Below the pieces are notes generated by a model. That model did no database searches and was not told the origin of the DNA. It saw only the letters and a program-made list of their open reading frames with translations. This document shows positions 8,575 to 19,808 of a stretch of DNA of 64,000 bases, piece by piece. Position numbers and translations under genes: made by a program. The DNA comes from JASHPR01 sp963815375 (GTDB lineage Bacteria > Actinomycetota > Actinomycetes > Streptosporangiales > Streptosporangiaceae). Each line of letters opens with the position of its first letter. Positions within the stretch are counted from its first letter, which is position 1. The stretch is from the NCBI GenBank assembly GCA_963815375.1, contig CAWFGX010000001.1:2418001-2482000 (forward strand), in the 5' to 3' direction.

Positions 8575-11139
8575 TTACTCCGCCCGCATCCGGCCTTCCG
8601 CACCACTGGCAGTGCTGCTGGACGACACTCCCGTCGCGGCCGGCCGGGTCTCGATCTCGGCCGGGGGCGCGTCGGGAACCGCGCTGGGCTTGGGCTCGCC
8701 CTTGAACATGAACTGAGCCTCGGGCCCGGTACCGTCCGCGTCGACGATCACGATCTGGCCTGCCTTCAGCTCGCCGAACAGGATCTTCTCGGACAGGTTG
8801 TCCTCGATCTCCCGCTGGATCGTCCGGCGCAGCGGCCTGGCGCCCAGCACCGGGTCGTAGCCGCGCTCGGCCAGCAGCGCCTTGGCGGCCGGCCGCAGCT
8901 CGATCCCCATGTCGCGGTCCTTCAGCCTGTCGTCGACCTTGGCGATCATCAGGTCCACGATGCTGAAGATCTCCTCCTGGCTGAGCTGGTGGAACACGAT
9001 CGTGTCGTCCACGCGGTTCAGGAACTCAGGCCGGAAGTGCTGCTTCAGCTCGTCGGCGACCTTGGCCTTCATCCGGTCGTACGAGCCCTTCGACTGGCCA
9101 GCGGTGCCGAAGCCAACCGAGACGCCCTTGGAGATGTCCTTGGTGCCCAGGTTGGTGGTCATGATGATCACCGTGTTCTTGAAGTCGATCACCCGGCCCT
9201 GCGCGTCGGTCAGCCGCCCGTCCTCCAGGATCTGCAGCAGCGAGTTGAAGATGTCCGGGTGGGCCTTCTCGATCTCGTCGAACAGCACCACGGAGAACGG
9301 CCTGCGGCGCACCTTCTCGGTGAGCTGGCCGCCTTCCTCGTACCCGACGTAGCCGGGCGGGGAGCCGAACAGCCGCGAGACCGTGTGCTTCTCCATGTAC
9401 TCGCTCATGTCCAGCTGGATCAGGGAGTCCTCATCACCGAACAGGAACTCGGCCAGCGTCTTGGAGAGCTCGGTCTTGCCGACGCCGGACGGGCCAGCGA
9501 AGATGAACGACCCGCCTGGCCGCTTGGGGTCCTTGAGCCCGGCCCTGGTACGGCGGATTGCCTGCGACAGCGACTTGATGGCCTCGTTCTGGCCGATCAC
9601 GCGGCGGTGCAGCTCATCCTCCATGCGCAGGAGACGCTGGGACTCCTCCTCGGTGAGCTTGAAGACCGGGATGCCGGTTGCGGTCGCCAGAACCTCGGCG
9701 ATCAGCTCCTCGTTCACCTCGGCGACCGCGTCCATGTCGCCGGCCTTCCACTCCTTCTCCCGGTTGCCCTTCTTGTCGATCAGCTGCTTCTCCGTGTCGC
9801 GGAGCGCCGCCGCCTTCTCGAAGTCCTGGGAGTCGATGGCCGACTCCTTCTCCCGGCGCACGTTGGCGATCTTCTCGTCGAACTCGCGCAGGTCCGGCGG
9901 CGCGGTCATGCGGCGGATCCGCATCCGGGAGCCGGCCTCGTCGATCAGGTCGATCGCCTTGTCCGGGAGGAACCGGTCGCTGATGTAGCGGTCGGCCAGC
10001 TGCGCAGCCGCGACCAGCGCGTCGTCGGTGATCGACACGCGGTGGTGGGCCTCGTACCGGTCGCGCAGGCCCTTCAGGATCTCGATCGTGTGCGAGATCG
10101 TCGGCTCTGCCACCTGAATCGGCTGGAACCTGCGCTCGAGCGCGGCGTCCTTCTCCAGGTGCTTGCGGTACTCGTCAAGCGTGGTCGCGCCGATCGTCTG
10201 CAGCTCGCCTCGAGCCAGCATGGGCTTGAGGATCGAGGCAGCATCGATGGCACCCTCAGCGGCGCCAGCGCCGACCAGCGTGTGGATCTCGTCGATGAAC
10301 AGGATGATGTCGCCGCGGGTCCGGATCTCCTTCAGGACCTTCTTCAGCCGCTCCTCGAAATCACCGCGGTACCTGGAGCCCGCCACAAGCGCGCCCAGGT
10401 CGAGGGTGTACAGCTGCTTGTCCTTGATGGTCTCCGGGACCTCGCTCTTGACGATCTTCTGGGCGAGCCCCTCGACGACCGCCGTCTTCCCGACGCCAGG
10501 CTCACCGACCAGGACCGGGTTGTTCTTGGTCCGCCGGGAGAGCACCTGCATCACGCGCTCGATTTCCTTCTCCCGGCCGATCACCGGATCGAGTTTGCCC
10601 TCGCGGGCCGCGGCGGTCAGGTTTCGGCCGAACTGGTCCAGGACCAGGGAGGTCGACGGGGCGGACTCAGACGGCGCGCCCGATGCGGCAGGCTCCTTGT
10701 TCTGGTAGCCGTGCAGCAGCTGGATCACCTGCTGCCGAACCCGGTTCAGGTCCGCGCCCAGCCGCACAAGCACCTGGGCGGCAACGCCCTCGCCCTCACG
10801 GATCAGGCCGAGCAGGATGTGCTCGGTGCCGATGTAGTTGTGGCCAAGCTGCAGAGCCTCGCGCAGCGACAGCTCTAGCACCTTCTTGGCCCGCGGGGTG
10901 AACGGGATGTGCCCGGACGGCGCCTGCTGGCCCTGGCCGATAATCTCCTCGACCTGCTGGCGCACCCCTTCCAGGCTGATGCCCAGCGACTCGAGCGCCT
11001 TGGCGGCGACGCCCTCACCCTCGTGGATGAGGCCGAGCAGGATGTGCTCGGTGCCGATGTAGTTGTGGTTTAGCATCCTGGCCTCTTCTTGAGCCAGGAC
11101 GACGACCCGTCGCGCCCGGTCGGTAAACCTCTCAAACAT
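8575..11139 (-). CDS. clpC: ClpC ATP-dependent unfoldase of the Clp protease
   Basis: The 854-residue protein shows the whole ClpC plan: two N-terminal Clp repeats (residues 1-145), a first AAA+ domain with Walker A GEPGVGKT at 212-219, a UVR-type coiled insert near 430-465, a second AAA+ domain with GPSGVGKT, and a variable acidic tail. It unfolds substrates for ClpP and is essential in many actinobacteria. No HspR (HAIR) or CIRCE operator is evident in the 500 bases upstream. Regulation by ClgR is possible, but I could not find a convincing site. Confidence 0.96.
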   Translation of the reverse strand: MFERFTDRARRVVVLAQEEARMLNHNYIGTEHILLGLIHEGEGVAAKALESLGISLEGVRQQVEEIIGQGQQAPSGHIPFTPRAKKVLELSLREALQLGHNYIGTEHILLGLIREGEGVAAQVLVRLGADLNRVRQQVIQLLHGYQNKEPAASGAPSESAPSTSLVLDQFGRNLTAAAREGKLDPVIGREKEIERVMQVLSRRTKNNPVLVGEPGVGKTAVVEGLAQKIVKSEVPETIKDKQLYTLDLGALVAGSRYRGDFEERLKKVLKEIRTRGDIILFIDEIHTLVGAGAAEGAIDAASILKPMLARGELQTIGATTLDEYRKHLEKDAALERRFQPIQVAEPTISHTIEILKGLRDRYEAHHRVSITDDALVAAAQLADRYISDRFLPDKAIDLIDEAGSRMRIRRMTAPPDLREFDEKIANVRREKESAIDSQDFEKAAALRDTEKQLIDKKGNREKEWKAGDMDAVAEVNEELIAEVLATATGIPVFKLTEEESQRLLRMEDELHRRVIGQNEAIKSLSQAIRRTRAGLKDPKRPGGSFIFAGPSGVGKTELSKTLAEFLFGDEDSLIQLDMSEYMEKHTVSRLFGSPPGYVGYEEGGQLTEKVRRRPFSVVLFDEIEKAHPDIFNSLLQILEDGRLTDAQGRVIDFKNTVIIMTTNLGTKDISKGVSVGFGTAGQSKGSYDRMKAKVADELKQHFRPEFLNRVDDTIVFHQLSQEEIFSIVDLMIAKVDDRLKDRDMGIELRPAAKALLAERGYDPVLGARPLRRTIQREIEDNLSEKILFGELKAGQIVIVDADGTGPEAQFMFKGEPKPSAVPDAPPAEIETRPAATGVSSSSTASGAEGRMRAE

Positions 11140-11606
11140 CTCGTCGCTCCCTCACAGGGCGGTCGGCGAGGCACATGAGCACGTTGCCCCTATCCTCCGC
11201 ATCGTAGCCGGTGCCCTGGACAACGCCTCGCACGCAATATGTCACGTGTGTAAAACGTTCCCAGAGACCCTGCCGTTCACCCTAGAAAACCCGGGCTAGG
11301 AAGGCAGTGTTCCCCGCTACGCCGCAAGCGAACGCCGGACTCTGGCCGCCCGCGCAGCTGCACCCATCGATGCGAGCCAGGCCAGTGCGAGAGGGAAGAA
11401 AAGGCGAGCCAGCGAGTCGCAGACCCGCTGACGTACCGAGGGCCAGCGGCGCACCGCGTGAGAAGAAGGTGGTGCGCCGCCGGCAGTGCGGCTGCGCGGC
11501 CCTGAGGCCTGATACGCAGCTGGCGTTTTTTACCGCTGCCGTCCGAGCCGGGACGCGGCCCGCACGGCGCGCCGGCACAAGGCCCGCGCAACGCGTGAGG
11601 ACCGCG
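11140..11606. other. Intergenic region upstream of clpC, no gene seen
   Basis: This stretch lies between the start of clpC and the end of lsr2, both on the minus strand. Reading frames here have no family resemblance or ribosome site and look like noise of GC-rich DNA. It must contain the clpC promoter. Confidence 0.6.
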
Positions 11607-11639
11607 CCCGGCGCTACGCTTGCCCGCCGCAACGCCGGG
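11607..11639 (-). terminator. Possible terminator after lsr2
   Basis: A 7-base perfect stem (CCCGGCG paired with CGCCGGG) encloses a 19-base loop 4 bases beyond the lsr2 stop codon. It has no U-run, which is usual in actinobacteria. Confidence 0.4.
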
Positions 11640-11642
11640 CGA

Positions 11643-11972
11643 TTAATGCGATGCTTCGTACTCCGCGATGATCGTGGCCGGAATTCGGCCGCGTTCGCTC
11701 ACCTTGTGCCCGCGCTGCTTGGCCCAAGCCCTGATCTCGGCACTACGCTCACGGCCGGGTCCAGTCCGGGCGCGGCCGCGCCGGGGGCGGCTGCCGCCGG
11801 TTCCCTTGCGCGCATGGTCGATGTACTGAGCGAAATCTTTGCGTAGCTTCACAGCGTTATCTGAACTCAAGTCGATCTCGTAGGCCGTGCCGTCGAGGCT
11901 GAACGCCACGGTCTCGGCCGCCTCACCGCCATCGAGATCGTCGACGAGCAGCACTTGCACCTTCTGTGCCAT
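11643..11972 (-). CDS. lsr2: Lsr2 nucleoid-associated protein
   Basis: The 109-residue product begins MAQKVQVLLVDDLDGGEAAE, the Lsr2 dimerisation domain. It ends with the DNA-binding domain containing WAKQRGHKVSERGRIP, whose RGR core inserts into the minor groove of AT-rich DNA. Lsr2 silences horizontally acquired genes in actinobacteria. Position upstream of clpC is conserved. The ATG at 11972 is preferred to longer starts because the conserved domain begins there. Confidence 0.95.
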   Translation of the reverse strand: MAQKVQVLLVDDLDGGEAAETVAFSLDGTAYEIDLSSDNAVKLRKDFAQYIDHARKGTGGSRPRRGRARTGPGRERSAEIRAWAKQRGHKVSERGRIPATIIAEYEASH

Positions 11973-12154
11973 CGTTGCCAGCCTTTCTGCTGAGCTGGTT
12001 CTTTGGAGAGTTGATAAAACATATACCATAAGTCATGCGCATGCCAATTCGGGTAGCGCGGATTCGCAGGGATGAGTTCCAGATGAGCGAGTCTGGCGGC
12101 AATCTGGAAGTTGCCAGTAACGCTCCGTAATCGGGCTCGGATCCAGTGCTGCGG

Positions 12155-12373
12155 TCAATCGTGTCCAGAACCGTCCGCATCATCAGCGCGTCCACGTGAG
12201 CTGCTGCCAGCGCTATCAGGAATCGTGTCGTTGCCTGAAATATCGCCAGACGCGTGGCCATCGCGACGGGCTCGGGATCTGCCCATCTCATGACGCAGGA
12301 AGGCTGCGACCGCGATGAGGAATGCAGCGCACACGAGAAGAGGCGGCGTAAGCACCGCGACGTCCTTGAGCAC
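12155..12373 (-). CDS. Small single-pass membrane protein
   Basis: The 72-residue frame begins with GTG, 6 bases after GTGAGG. It encodes one transmembrane helix (about residues 8-26, VLTPPLLVCAAFLIAVAAFL) followed by a basic stretch and an acidic, glycine/serine-rich tail. No family is recognised. The ribosome site and hydrophobic helix favour a real gene, but it is short. It diverges from the EndoQ-helicase gene. Confidence 0.45.
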   Translation of the reverse strand: MLKDVAVLTPPLLVCAAFLIAVAAFLRHEMGRSRARRDGHASGDISGNDTIPDSAGSSSRGRADDADGSGHD

Positions 12374-12681
12374 CAGACCTCACCCCTTTCCGCTGCGTTC
12401 CGAGATCCCATCGTGATGTCACTGAGATGTCCGCCCAGATGCCCGCCTTGTCCAGCGGCAGACGCCCCGAGCGCAGTCCGCCAGCCTGCCGGGCGCGCCT
12501 GGGCGGGAACGGAACTCTTCCCTCATGGCATTCTGGCCGATCCACTCAGGTGGTCGGGACGTCAGCCCTCCGGCAGAGCCGGTCGCGCGTGGCGAAACTG
12601 GCTGCTGTGTCAGTGGCCCATGGGAAGATCAGACCCGGCCTCAGGCAGGCAGACAACCACGGGAGAGCGAGCCGCCGCCGC

Positions 12682-15600
12682 ATGTTTTACGCCGATCTGC
12701 ACATCCACTCAAGATTCTCCCGGGCCTGCAGCAGGGACTGCGACCTCGACCACCTCGCCTGGTGGGCGCTCCGCAAGGGGATAACCGTGGTCGGGACAGG
12801 CGACTTCACGCACCCTGGGTGGGCGGATGAGCTGAGGCGGTCGCTAGTTCCGGCCGAGCCCGGATTACTGCGGCTCGGCGAGGAGGCCGAGGAGAAGCTG
12901 GTGCGCACGTCACCGCCGAGTTGCGCTGGCCCGGTGCGGTTCATGCTTTCTGCCGAGATATCCACGATCTACCGGCGCGGCGAGCGAACCAGGAAAGTGC
13001 ACCATCTTCTGTACGCGCCCACATTCGAGGCGGCTGATCGCATCACCCGCGAGCTATCGAAGATCGGCAACCTGGCCTCCGATGGCCGCCCGATTCTCGG
13101 CCTGGACTCGCGGCATCTGCTCGAGATCACGCTCGACGCCGGGCCAGGCTGCTACCTCGTTCCCGCGCACGCTTGGACGCCCTGGTTTGCGGTGCTGGGT
13201 TCCAAATCGGGCTTCGATCTCGTGGCCGAGTGCTACGGCGATCTCGCTGATCAGGTATTCGCGATCGAGACCGGGCTGTCCTCGGATCCGCCGATGAACT
13301 GGAGGTGCTCGTCACTCGACAGCTATCGCCTGGTGAGCAACTCGGACGCGCATTCACCGCCGATGCTCGGTCGCGAGGCCACGACGTTCGACGTCAGCCT
13401 CGATTACTTCGCTATGGCAGACGCCCTGCGAACCGGTGACGGCCTCGCTGGCACGATCGAGTTCTTCCCCGAGGAAGGGAAGTACCACCTCGACGGTCAC
13501 AGGAAATGCGGAGTGCGGTTTGAGCCGGCGCAGAGCAAGGAGCACAAAGGCACATGCCCCCAGTGCGGCAAGGCGCTCACGATCGGGGTACTGCACCGGG
13601 TCGCGGAGCTTACCGACCGCCCAGAGGGCTACCGGCCGCCCGGCGCCGCCGGGTTCACCAATCTGGTGCAGCTGCCGCAGGTGGTCGGCGAGATCATTTC
13701 CACCGGACCGAAAAGCAAGAAGGTCAGCGCCGAGGTCAGCCGGCTCGTGGCCGCGCTCGGTCCAGAGCTGGGCATCCTGACCGGGGCCGACATCAGCGAT
13801 CTGCGCCGCGTCGGCGGCAGCGTGCTGGCTGAGGCGGTCGCCCGGCTGCGCCGGGGCGAGGTGCGGCGCGAGGCCGGATATGACGGCGAGTACGGGGTGG
13901 TTGCCCTGTTCGGCCCGGGAGAGCTGACCCGGGCCGATGCGCTCTTCAGCATCAGCAGTCCCGGTCCAGCCAACGGAACGTTCTCCGGCACCGCGGGTCG
14001 CGCGAACGGCGACGCTTCAGGGCACTCAGAACGATCGCTAGCCGGGGCCCGTGGCCACAGCAATGGTGCCGTGGCAGCGCGCCCCCAGGGCTTGCCGTCC
14101 GGGGGGCTCGACCCGGACCAGCAAGCGGCCGCAGCCGCGGAGAGCCCGCTGATGATCATCGCCGGACCAGGAACCGGCAAGACCCGCACGCTGACCCACC
14201 GGATCGCCAGCCAGGTCACCAGGGACCCGGCGCGCTCCGGCCTGGCGATCACCTTTACCCGGCGCGCCGCCGCCGAAATGCGGGCCCGGCTGGATGCGCT
14301 GCTGCCGGCGGGCGCGGAGGCGGACATCACCGTCACGACCTTCCACGGGCTGGGCCTGACGATCCTGCGCGAGCACCACAAGCAGGCGGGTCTGCCAGCG
14401 GACTTCCTCGTAGCTGACGACCAGGCGCGGCGTGATGTCGCGGCAGAGGTCACCGGGTCACCGCGAGAGGGCAGCAGGCTGATCGCCGAAGCGGCGGGTG
14501 ACCCGGCCGCGCGGGAACAGCTCGTGGGCGCGCTGACCGCCCGCGGCCTTGTGGACTTCGACGGCCTCGTCGAGCAGTCCGCTGCACTTCTCGCCGCCCA
14601 GCCCACGATAACGACCGCGCTGCGCGAACGCTGGCCAGTGATCAGCGTGGACGAGTACCAGGACGCCGACGCGGCCCAGCACCAGCTGCTGCGGCTGCTC
14701 GCCGGGAACGGCCAGGGCCTGACCGTCATCGGGGATCCGGATCAGGCGATCTACGGGTTCCGCGGCTCCGACGTCAGTCTCTTCCTCCGCTTCTGCAGCG
14801 ACTATCCCGGAGCAACGGTCCGGCAGCTCACCCGGAATTACCGGTCCAGTCCGCCTCTGGTCACCGCCGCTGTGCAGGCCGTTGCGCCATCCTCGCTCGT
14901 CCCCGGACGGATCCTGCGGCCAGCTCCGGGCGGCTTAGCCGCGGCGGCACCGATCGGCTTCCATGAGGCATCCGATGAGCGCGCCGAGGCAGCCTGGATC
15001 GCGCGGGAAGTAGAGCGCCTGCTCGGCGGGGGGTCCTTCCACTCACTAGACACAGGCCGCGCCGGGCCGCACGGCCATGAGGGCCTGAGCCTTTCCGACG
15101 TCGCTGTGCTGTACAGAACCGACGTGCAGGCCGAGCCGCTCGGCCAGGCGCTGACACGCGCCGGGCTGCAATTCCAGAAGAGCTCGCACGACCTGCTCGA
15201 GCGCCGGACCGGGGTCCGCCAGATCGTCGCCGAGATGCGCCTGGCTGACAGTGCCTCGGCCGGCGGCACGGACAGCCGGGCCACGAGAGCGGGAAGCGCT
15301 GACGGCACCGGCACGGCGAGCGCGGACGGCAGCGCCGTCGCCGAGCGGCTGCGTCGCGCGACGGCGACATTAGTGGCCCGGACGGGCAAGCACGGCACTC
15401 CCGGCTCCGGCGAGCCCGCGGCAGCCGTGGACGTTCGGGCCGCGGGCGAACTGCTCGCTCCGCTCGCCCGGCGCTGCGGCGACGACCTGGAGCGGTTCCT
15501 CACCGAGATCTCGCTCGGGGCCCAGGTCGACGCCCTCGACCCGCGCGCCGACGCCGTGACGCTGCTGACCCTGCACGCAGCCAAGGGCCTGGAGTTCGAG

Positions 15601-15891
15601 GTGGTGTTCCTGGCCGGCTGTGAGAAGGAGCTGCTGCCGCTGCGGATGCCCGGCCGCGGGCCGCTGACCAGCGCTGAGCTCGCCGAGGAGCGACGGCTGC
15701 TGTTCGTCGGCATGACCAGGGCCCGGGCACGGCTGTTCCTGACCTGCGCGGCCTCCCGCGCGTGGCACGGCGGCAGCCGCGACACCGGCCCCTCGCCTTT
15801 CCTTGCCGCGATCGACCCCGCACTCCTCGACCGCTCCCGGGCATCAGCCAAGGCCGCCCGCCCCGCCAGCAAGCAGCTCAGGCTGCTCTAG
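12682..15891 (+). CDS. EndoQ-like PHP nuclease fused to a UvrD-family helicase
   Basis: This 1069-residue protein joins two repair modules. Residues 1-420 match the EndoQ/TIGR00375 PHP family: metal ligands in DLHIHSRFS (H7, H9), HAWTPW, SNSDAH, and a zinc site around C276 and CPQCGK (C292, C295). EndoQ nicks 5' of deaminated bases or abasic sites. A glycine/serine-rich linker leads to an SF1A helicase with GPGTGKT (495-501), VDEYQDAD (about 656), GDPDQAIYGFRG, a motif V at about 963 and a motif VI with GMTRARARLF. The ATG at 12682 begins exactly at the PHP domain. In-frame sequence upstream to 12427 has no such support. A fused enzyme could nick at deaminated bases and unwind from the nick; that is inference. 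Confidence 0.88.
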   Translation: MFYADLHIHSRFSRACSRDCDLDHLAWWALRKGITVVGTGDFTHPGWADELRRSLVPAEPGLLRLGEEAEEKLVRTSPPSCAGPVRFMLSAEISTIYRRGERTRKVHHLLYAPTFEAADRITRELSKIGNLASDGRPILGLDSRHLLEITLDAGPGCYLVPAHAWTPWFAVLGSKSGFDLVAECYGDLADQVFAIETGLSSDPPMNWRCSSLDSYRLVSNSDAHSPPMLGREATTFDVSLDYFAMADALRTGDGLAGTIEFFPEEGKYHLDGHRKCGVRFEPAQSKEHKGTCPQCGKALTIGVLHRVAELTDRPEGYRPPGAAGFTNLVQLPQVVGEIISTGPKSKKVSAEVSRLVAALGPELGILTGADISDLRRVGGSVLAEAVARLRRGEVRREAGYDGEYGVVALFGPGELTRADALFSISSPGPANGTFSGTAGRANGDASGHSERSLAGARGHSNGAVAARPQGLPSGGLDPDQQAAAAAESPLMIIAGPGTGKTRTLTHRIASQVTRDPARSGLAITFTRRAAAEMRARLDALLPAGAEADITVTTFHGLGLTILREHHKQAGLPADFLVADDQARRDVAAEVTGSPREGSRLIAEAAGDPAAREQLVGALTARGLVDFDGLVEQSAALLAAQPTITTALRERWPVISVDEYQDADAAQHQLLRLLAGNGQGLTVIGDPDQAIYGFRGSDVSLFLRFCSDYPGATVRQLTRNYRSSPPLVTAAVQAVAPSSLVPGRILRPAPGGLAAAAPIGFHEASDERAEAAWIAREVERLLGGGSFHSLDTGRAGPHGHEGLSLSDVAVLYRTDVQAEPLGQALTRAGLQFQKSSHDLLERRTGVRQIVAEMRLADSASAGGTDSRATRAGSADGTGTASADGSAVAERLRRATATLVARTGKHGTPGSGEPAAAVDVRAAGELLAPLARRCGDDLERFLTEISLGAQVDALDPRADAVTLLTLHAAKGLEFEVVFLAGCEKELLPLRMPGRGPLTSAELAEERRLLFVGMTRARARLFLTCAASRAWHGGSRDTGPSPFLAAIDPALLDRSRASAKAARPASKQLRLL

Positions 15892-16003
15892 CGAGTGAGG
15901 CGAAGGGGCGCGCCGTTGTCCTGTACTGAGGAGGGAGGGGAGCCGCAGGCGACCCGAGCGACGAGGGAAGGACGACGGGTTCAGCACCCCGGAGCCGAGC
16001 GAA

Positions 16004-16507
16004 TCACAGGCGCAGCAGCATCCGGGTGTTGCCGAGGGTGTTCGGCTTTACCCGGTCCAGGTCAAGGAACTCGGCGACACCCTCGTCGTAGGAGCGAAGC
16101 AGCTCGGCGTAGACCTCAGGAGTGGCCGCGTCCCCGCTGATCTCCTCGAACCCGAGCCGCCCGAAGAACTTCACAGCGAACGTGAGCACGAACACGCGGC
16201 TCACCCCCACCTCGCGGGCCCTGGCGAGTAGCGTCTCAACGATGAGGTACCCGGCCCCCTCGCCCCGGTAGTTCTGGTTCACGGCGATCGTGCGGATCTC
16301 GGCCAGGTCTTCCCACATCACGTGCAGCGCGCCACAGCCGATTACCCGCGCGCCGCCGGCTAGCTCCGCGACCACGAATTCCTGAATGTCCTCGTAGAGG
16401 GTGACAGTGGCCTTGTCCAGCAACCGCCCAGACGCGACATTGGCGTCGACGAGCCCGCGGATCGCGCGGACATCACCGGTCCGGGCCGGCCTGACCGTGT
16501 AATCCAT
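16004..16507 (-). CDS. argA: ArgA-type amino-acid N-acetyltransferase (GNAT)
   Basis: The 167-residue GNAT protein resembles the short N-acetylglutamate synthase of actinobacteria (the Mycobacterium Rv2747 type), which makes N-acetylglutamate for arginine synthesis. Acetyl-CoA binding motif A is NQNYRGEGAGYLIVETLL, and FAVKFFGRLGFEEI follows. It lacks the amino-acid kinase domain of the E. coli enzyme, as expected for this type. The start ATG at 16507 is followed at once by the conserved YTVRPA. It converges on the helicase gene. Confidence 0.82.
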   Translation of the reverse strand: MDYTVRPARTGDVRAIRGLVDANVASGRLLDKATVTLYEDIQEFVVAELAGGARVIGCGALHVMWEDLAEIRTIAVNQNYRGEGAGYLIVETLLARAREVGVSRVFVLTFAVKFFGRLGFEEISGDAATPEVYAELLRSYDEGVAEFLDLDRVKPNTLGNTRMLLRL

Positions 16508-16835
16508 CCACTGTGCCTTCTCGTGAGGGGGCCTTCTTCCCCGGGCCTTCTTCTTAGGCTGCTGTCATCCCACGCCGCAGGAACCGCAGGCATACCCGGG
16601 AGGAACTCCGGGAATCATCGTAATCGGAACATGCCTGCGCTCATTCCGCAGCCGGCACAGCGTTACCGAATAAGTACACCTTGCTTCACCTCGGGCTGAC
16701 GGATGTCCCTTGGGGGGGTGCATTGACACACGCCCCACGCGCAAGAATTTGGGCGTTTCCTATGTGCACCATGTCCCACCTGGATTAACCTGCATCGCTG
16801 TCACCCTGTTGCGGCGCGCCCCGCCGTGCCGCAAC
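16508..16835. other. Intergenic region between argA and the riboswitch
   Basis: This stretch carries the divergent promoters for the acetyltransferase and for the NlpC/P60 leader. No protein-like frame is seen. Base composition is lower in GC than the genes around it. Confidence 0.5.
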
Positions 16836-17000
16836 GACCCGCCGAGTTCCCGGGATGCGGAATGGCGTTCCGGGAGAGCCGGGGATGCATAAACCCCCGG
16901 GGTAAATCGGTCGGCTGCGGCCGTTTCGGCTGTAGCCCGCCGTAGGGCTTCTGTGGTCCTGGCCCGTTGTGGACCCGGCTGGCGGCGTAGGAGAGGAGAC
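16836..17000 (+). promoter_or_regulatory. Probable c-di-AMP (ydaO-yuaA) riboswitch
   Basis: The leader of the wall-hydrolase gene carries, in the right order, blocks recalled from the ydaO class: GCCGAGTTCC at 16841, CGGGAGAGCCGGGG near 16871, CCGGGGTAAATC near 16907, a variable GC-rich hairpin, CCGTAGGGCTTCTG near 16940, and GGACCCGGCTGGCGGCGTAGG just before the gene. In actinobacteria this class typically sits before NlpC/P60 and Rpf wall hydrolases and represses them when c-di-AMP is high. The last block is less canonical than usual. A covariance search was not possible. Confidence 0.6.
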
Positions 17001-17005
17001 CGCAC

Positions 17006-18052
17006 GTGAAGTTCTTGCCGCACGGCAAGTCAGGCATGACCGATTCACGGGGGAATCGTTCCAGCCTCAGGCGACCTGGGGCCTGGGGCCGCGCGGCAGC
17101 TCTGGCGGCTGCCGCGTCGGTGGTAGCGATCGTGGCGCCAGGCGGCGCCGCCAGCGCCCGGACCACCGGGACGCCGACCGGCTTGTCCGCCACCGTCGCC
17201 CAGGCGAACGCCTTGTCCAACCAGATCGACACCCTGGGCCAGCAGTACGACGCCCTCCAGATCGAGCTTCAGCAGGCGCAGGCTGAGGCCGGGGCCGCCC
17301 GGCTGACAGCAGCGCGCGATCAGCAGGCACTCAAGACCGGGCGCATCGCAGTAAGCCAGATCGCTGCCGAGGGCTACATGAACGGCACCGTCAATCCGAC
17401 GATCGAGATGCTGCAAAGTTCGAACCCGCAGGAGTTCCTCAACAGGTCGTCGATCATCCTGCAGCTCAGCTATGAGCAGACCAACACGGTCAACCTGCTG
17501 TCACGGGCCACCGCGGCAGCGGCCCGGGCCCAGCAGACGGCTACCCAGGAGCAAGCCCACGCAAAGGCGCTGTCCGGGCAGATGGCAGCGAAGGTCAGCC
17601 AGATCCAGGCCAAGGAGAACATCCTGAACAGCCAGGCGTACGCCCAGGCCCTGGCTATCTTCCAGCAGACAGGCAATTACCCGGCCGTCGCGATCACCGG
17701 CGACTCGGTCGGCGCACAGGCGCTCAGGTGGGCCCTGACTCAGCTCGGCAAGCCGTACGTCTGGGGAGCGGCTGGCCCGGACGCCTACGACTGCTCGGGC
17801 CTGGTGATGTGGGCCTACGCCCACGTCGGGATCAGCCTGGCGCACTTCACCGGCGATCAGTGGACCGAGGGTGAGCACATCCCGACGAGCGAGCTCGCAC
17901 CTGGCGACCTGCTGTTCTTCTTCAACCTGGGCCACGTCGGCATGTATATCGGCAACAACCTGATGGTGGACGCGCCGAGCGCCGGCCAGGTAGTGCAAGT
18001 CCAGCCGGTTCTCTGGGGCAGCTTCGACGGCGCGGTCCAAATCGTCGCCTAA
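17006..18052 (+). CDS. Secreted NlpC/P60 peptidoglycan hydrolase (RipA-like)
   Basis: The 348-residue product has a signal peptide (hydrophobic core about residues 30-50), an alanine/glutamine-rich coiled coil (about 60-215) and a C-terminal NlpC/P60 domain. The catalytic Cys is in DCSGLVMWAY and the His in LGHVGMYIGNN. Such enzymes cleave the D-iGlu-mDAP bond in stem peptides, and the coiled coil usually holds them in check. GTG at 17006 follows GGAGAGGAG. A second in-frame ATG at 17036 is possible. It lies directly behind the probable c-di-AMP riboswitch. Confidence 0.9.
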   Translation: MKFLPHGKSGMTDSRGNRSSLRRPGAWGRAAALAAAASVVAIVAPGGAASARTTGTPTGLSATVAQANALSNQIDTLGQQYDALQIELQQAQAEAGAARLTAARDQQALKTGRIAVSQIAAEGYMNGTVNPTIEMLQSSNPQEFLNRSSIILQLSYEQTNTVNLLSRATAAAARAQQTATQEQAHAKALSGQMAAKVSQIQAKENILNSQAYAQALAIFQQTGNYPAVAITGDSVGAQALRWALTQLGKPYVWGAAGPDAYDCSGLVMWAYAHVGISLAHFTGDQWTEGEHIPTSELAPGDLLFFFNLGHVGMYIGNNLMVDAPSAGQVVQVQPVLWGSFDGAVQIVA

Positions 18053-18073
18053 GCGTCCCGCTGGTCCGGCCGT

Positions 18074-19630
<1,557 letters not shown>

Positions 19631-19808
19631 CTGCCCGAGGCTACCGGCCGTCCCCTTGCCACAGCGAAGCAGTTGCCCGACTGCCCGACGCCTCCAGCCG
19701 CCGCCACCACCACCAACCCCAATTTCGGACACCGGATCAGCTAGTTCCGACTTCCGGCACCACTTTTCGCATGGTTCCGGACGCACCAGAACCCCGCTTT
19801 CAATTACC

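Noticed and set aside
8989..10878. 629-codon open frame on the plus strand
   Set aside because: Entirely antisense to clpC, whose identity is certain.
11277..11591. Small frames between clpC and lsr2
   Set aside because: Overlapping frames on both strands, no ribosome sites and low-complexity arginine/proline composition.
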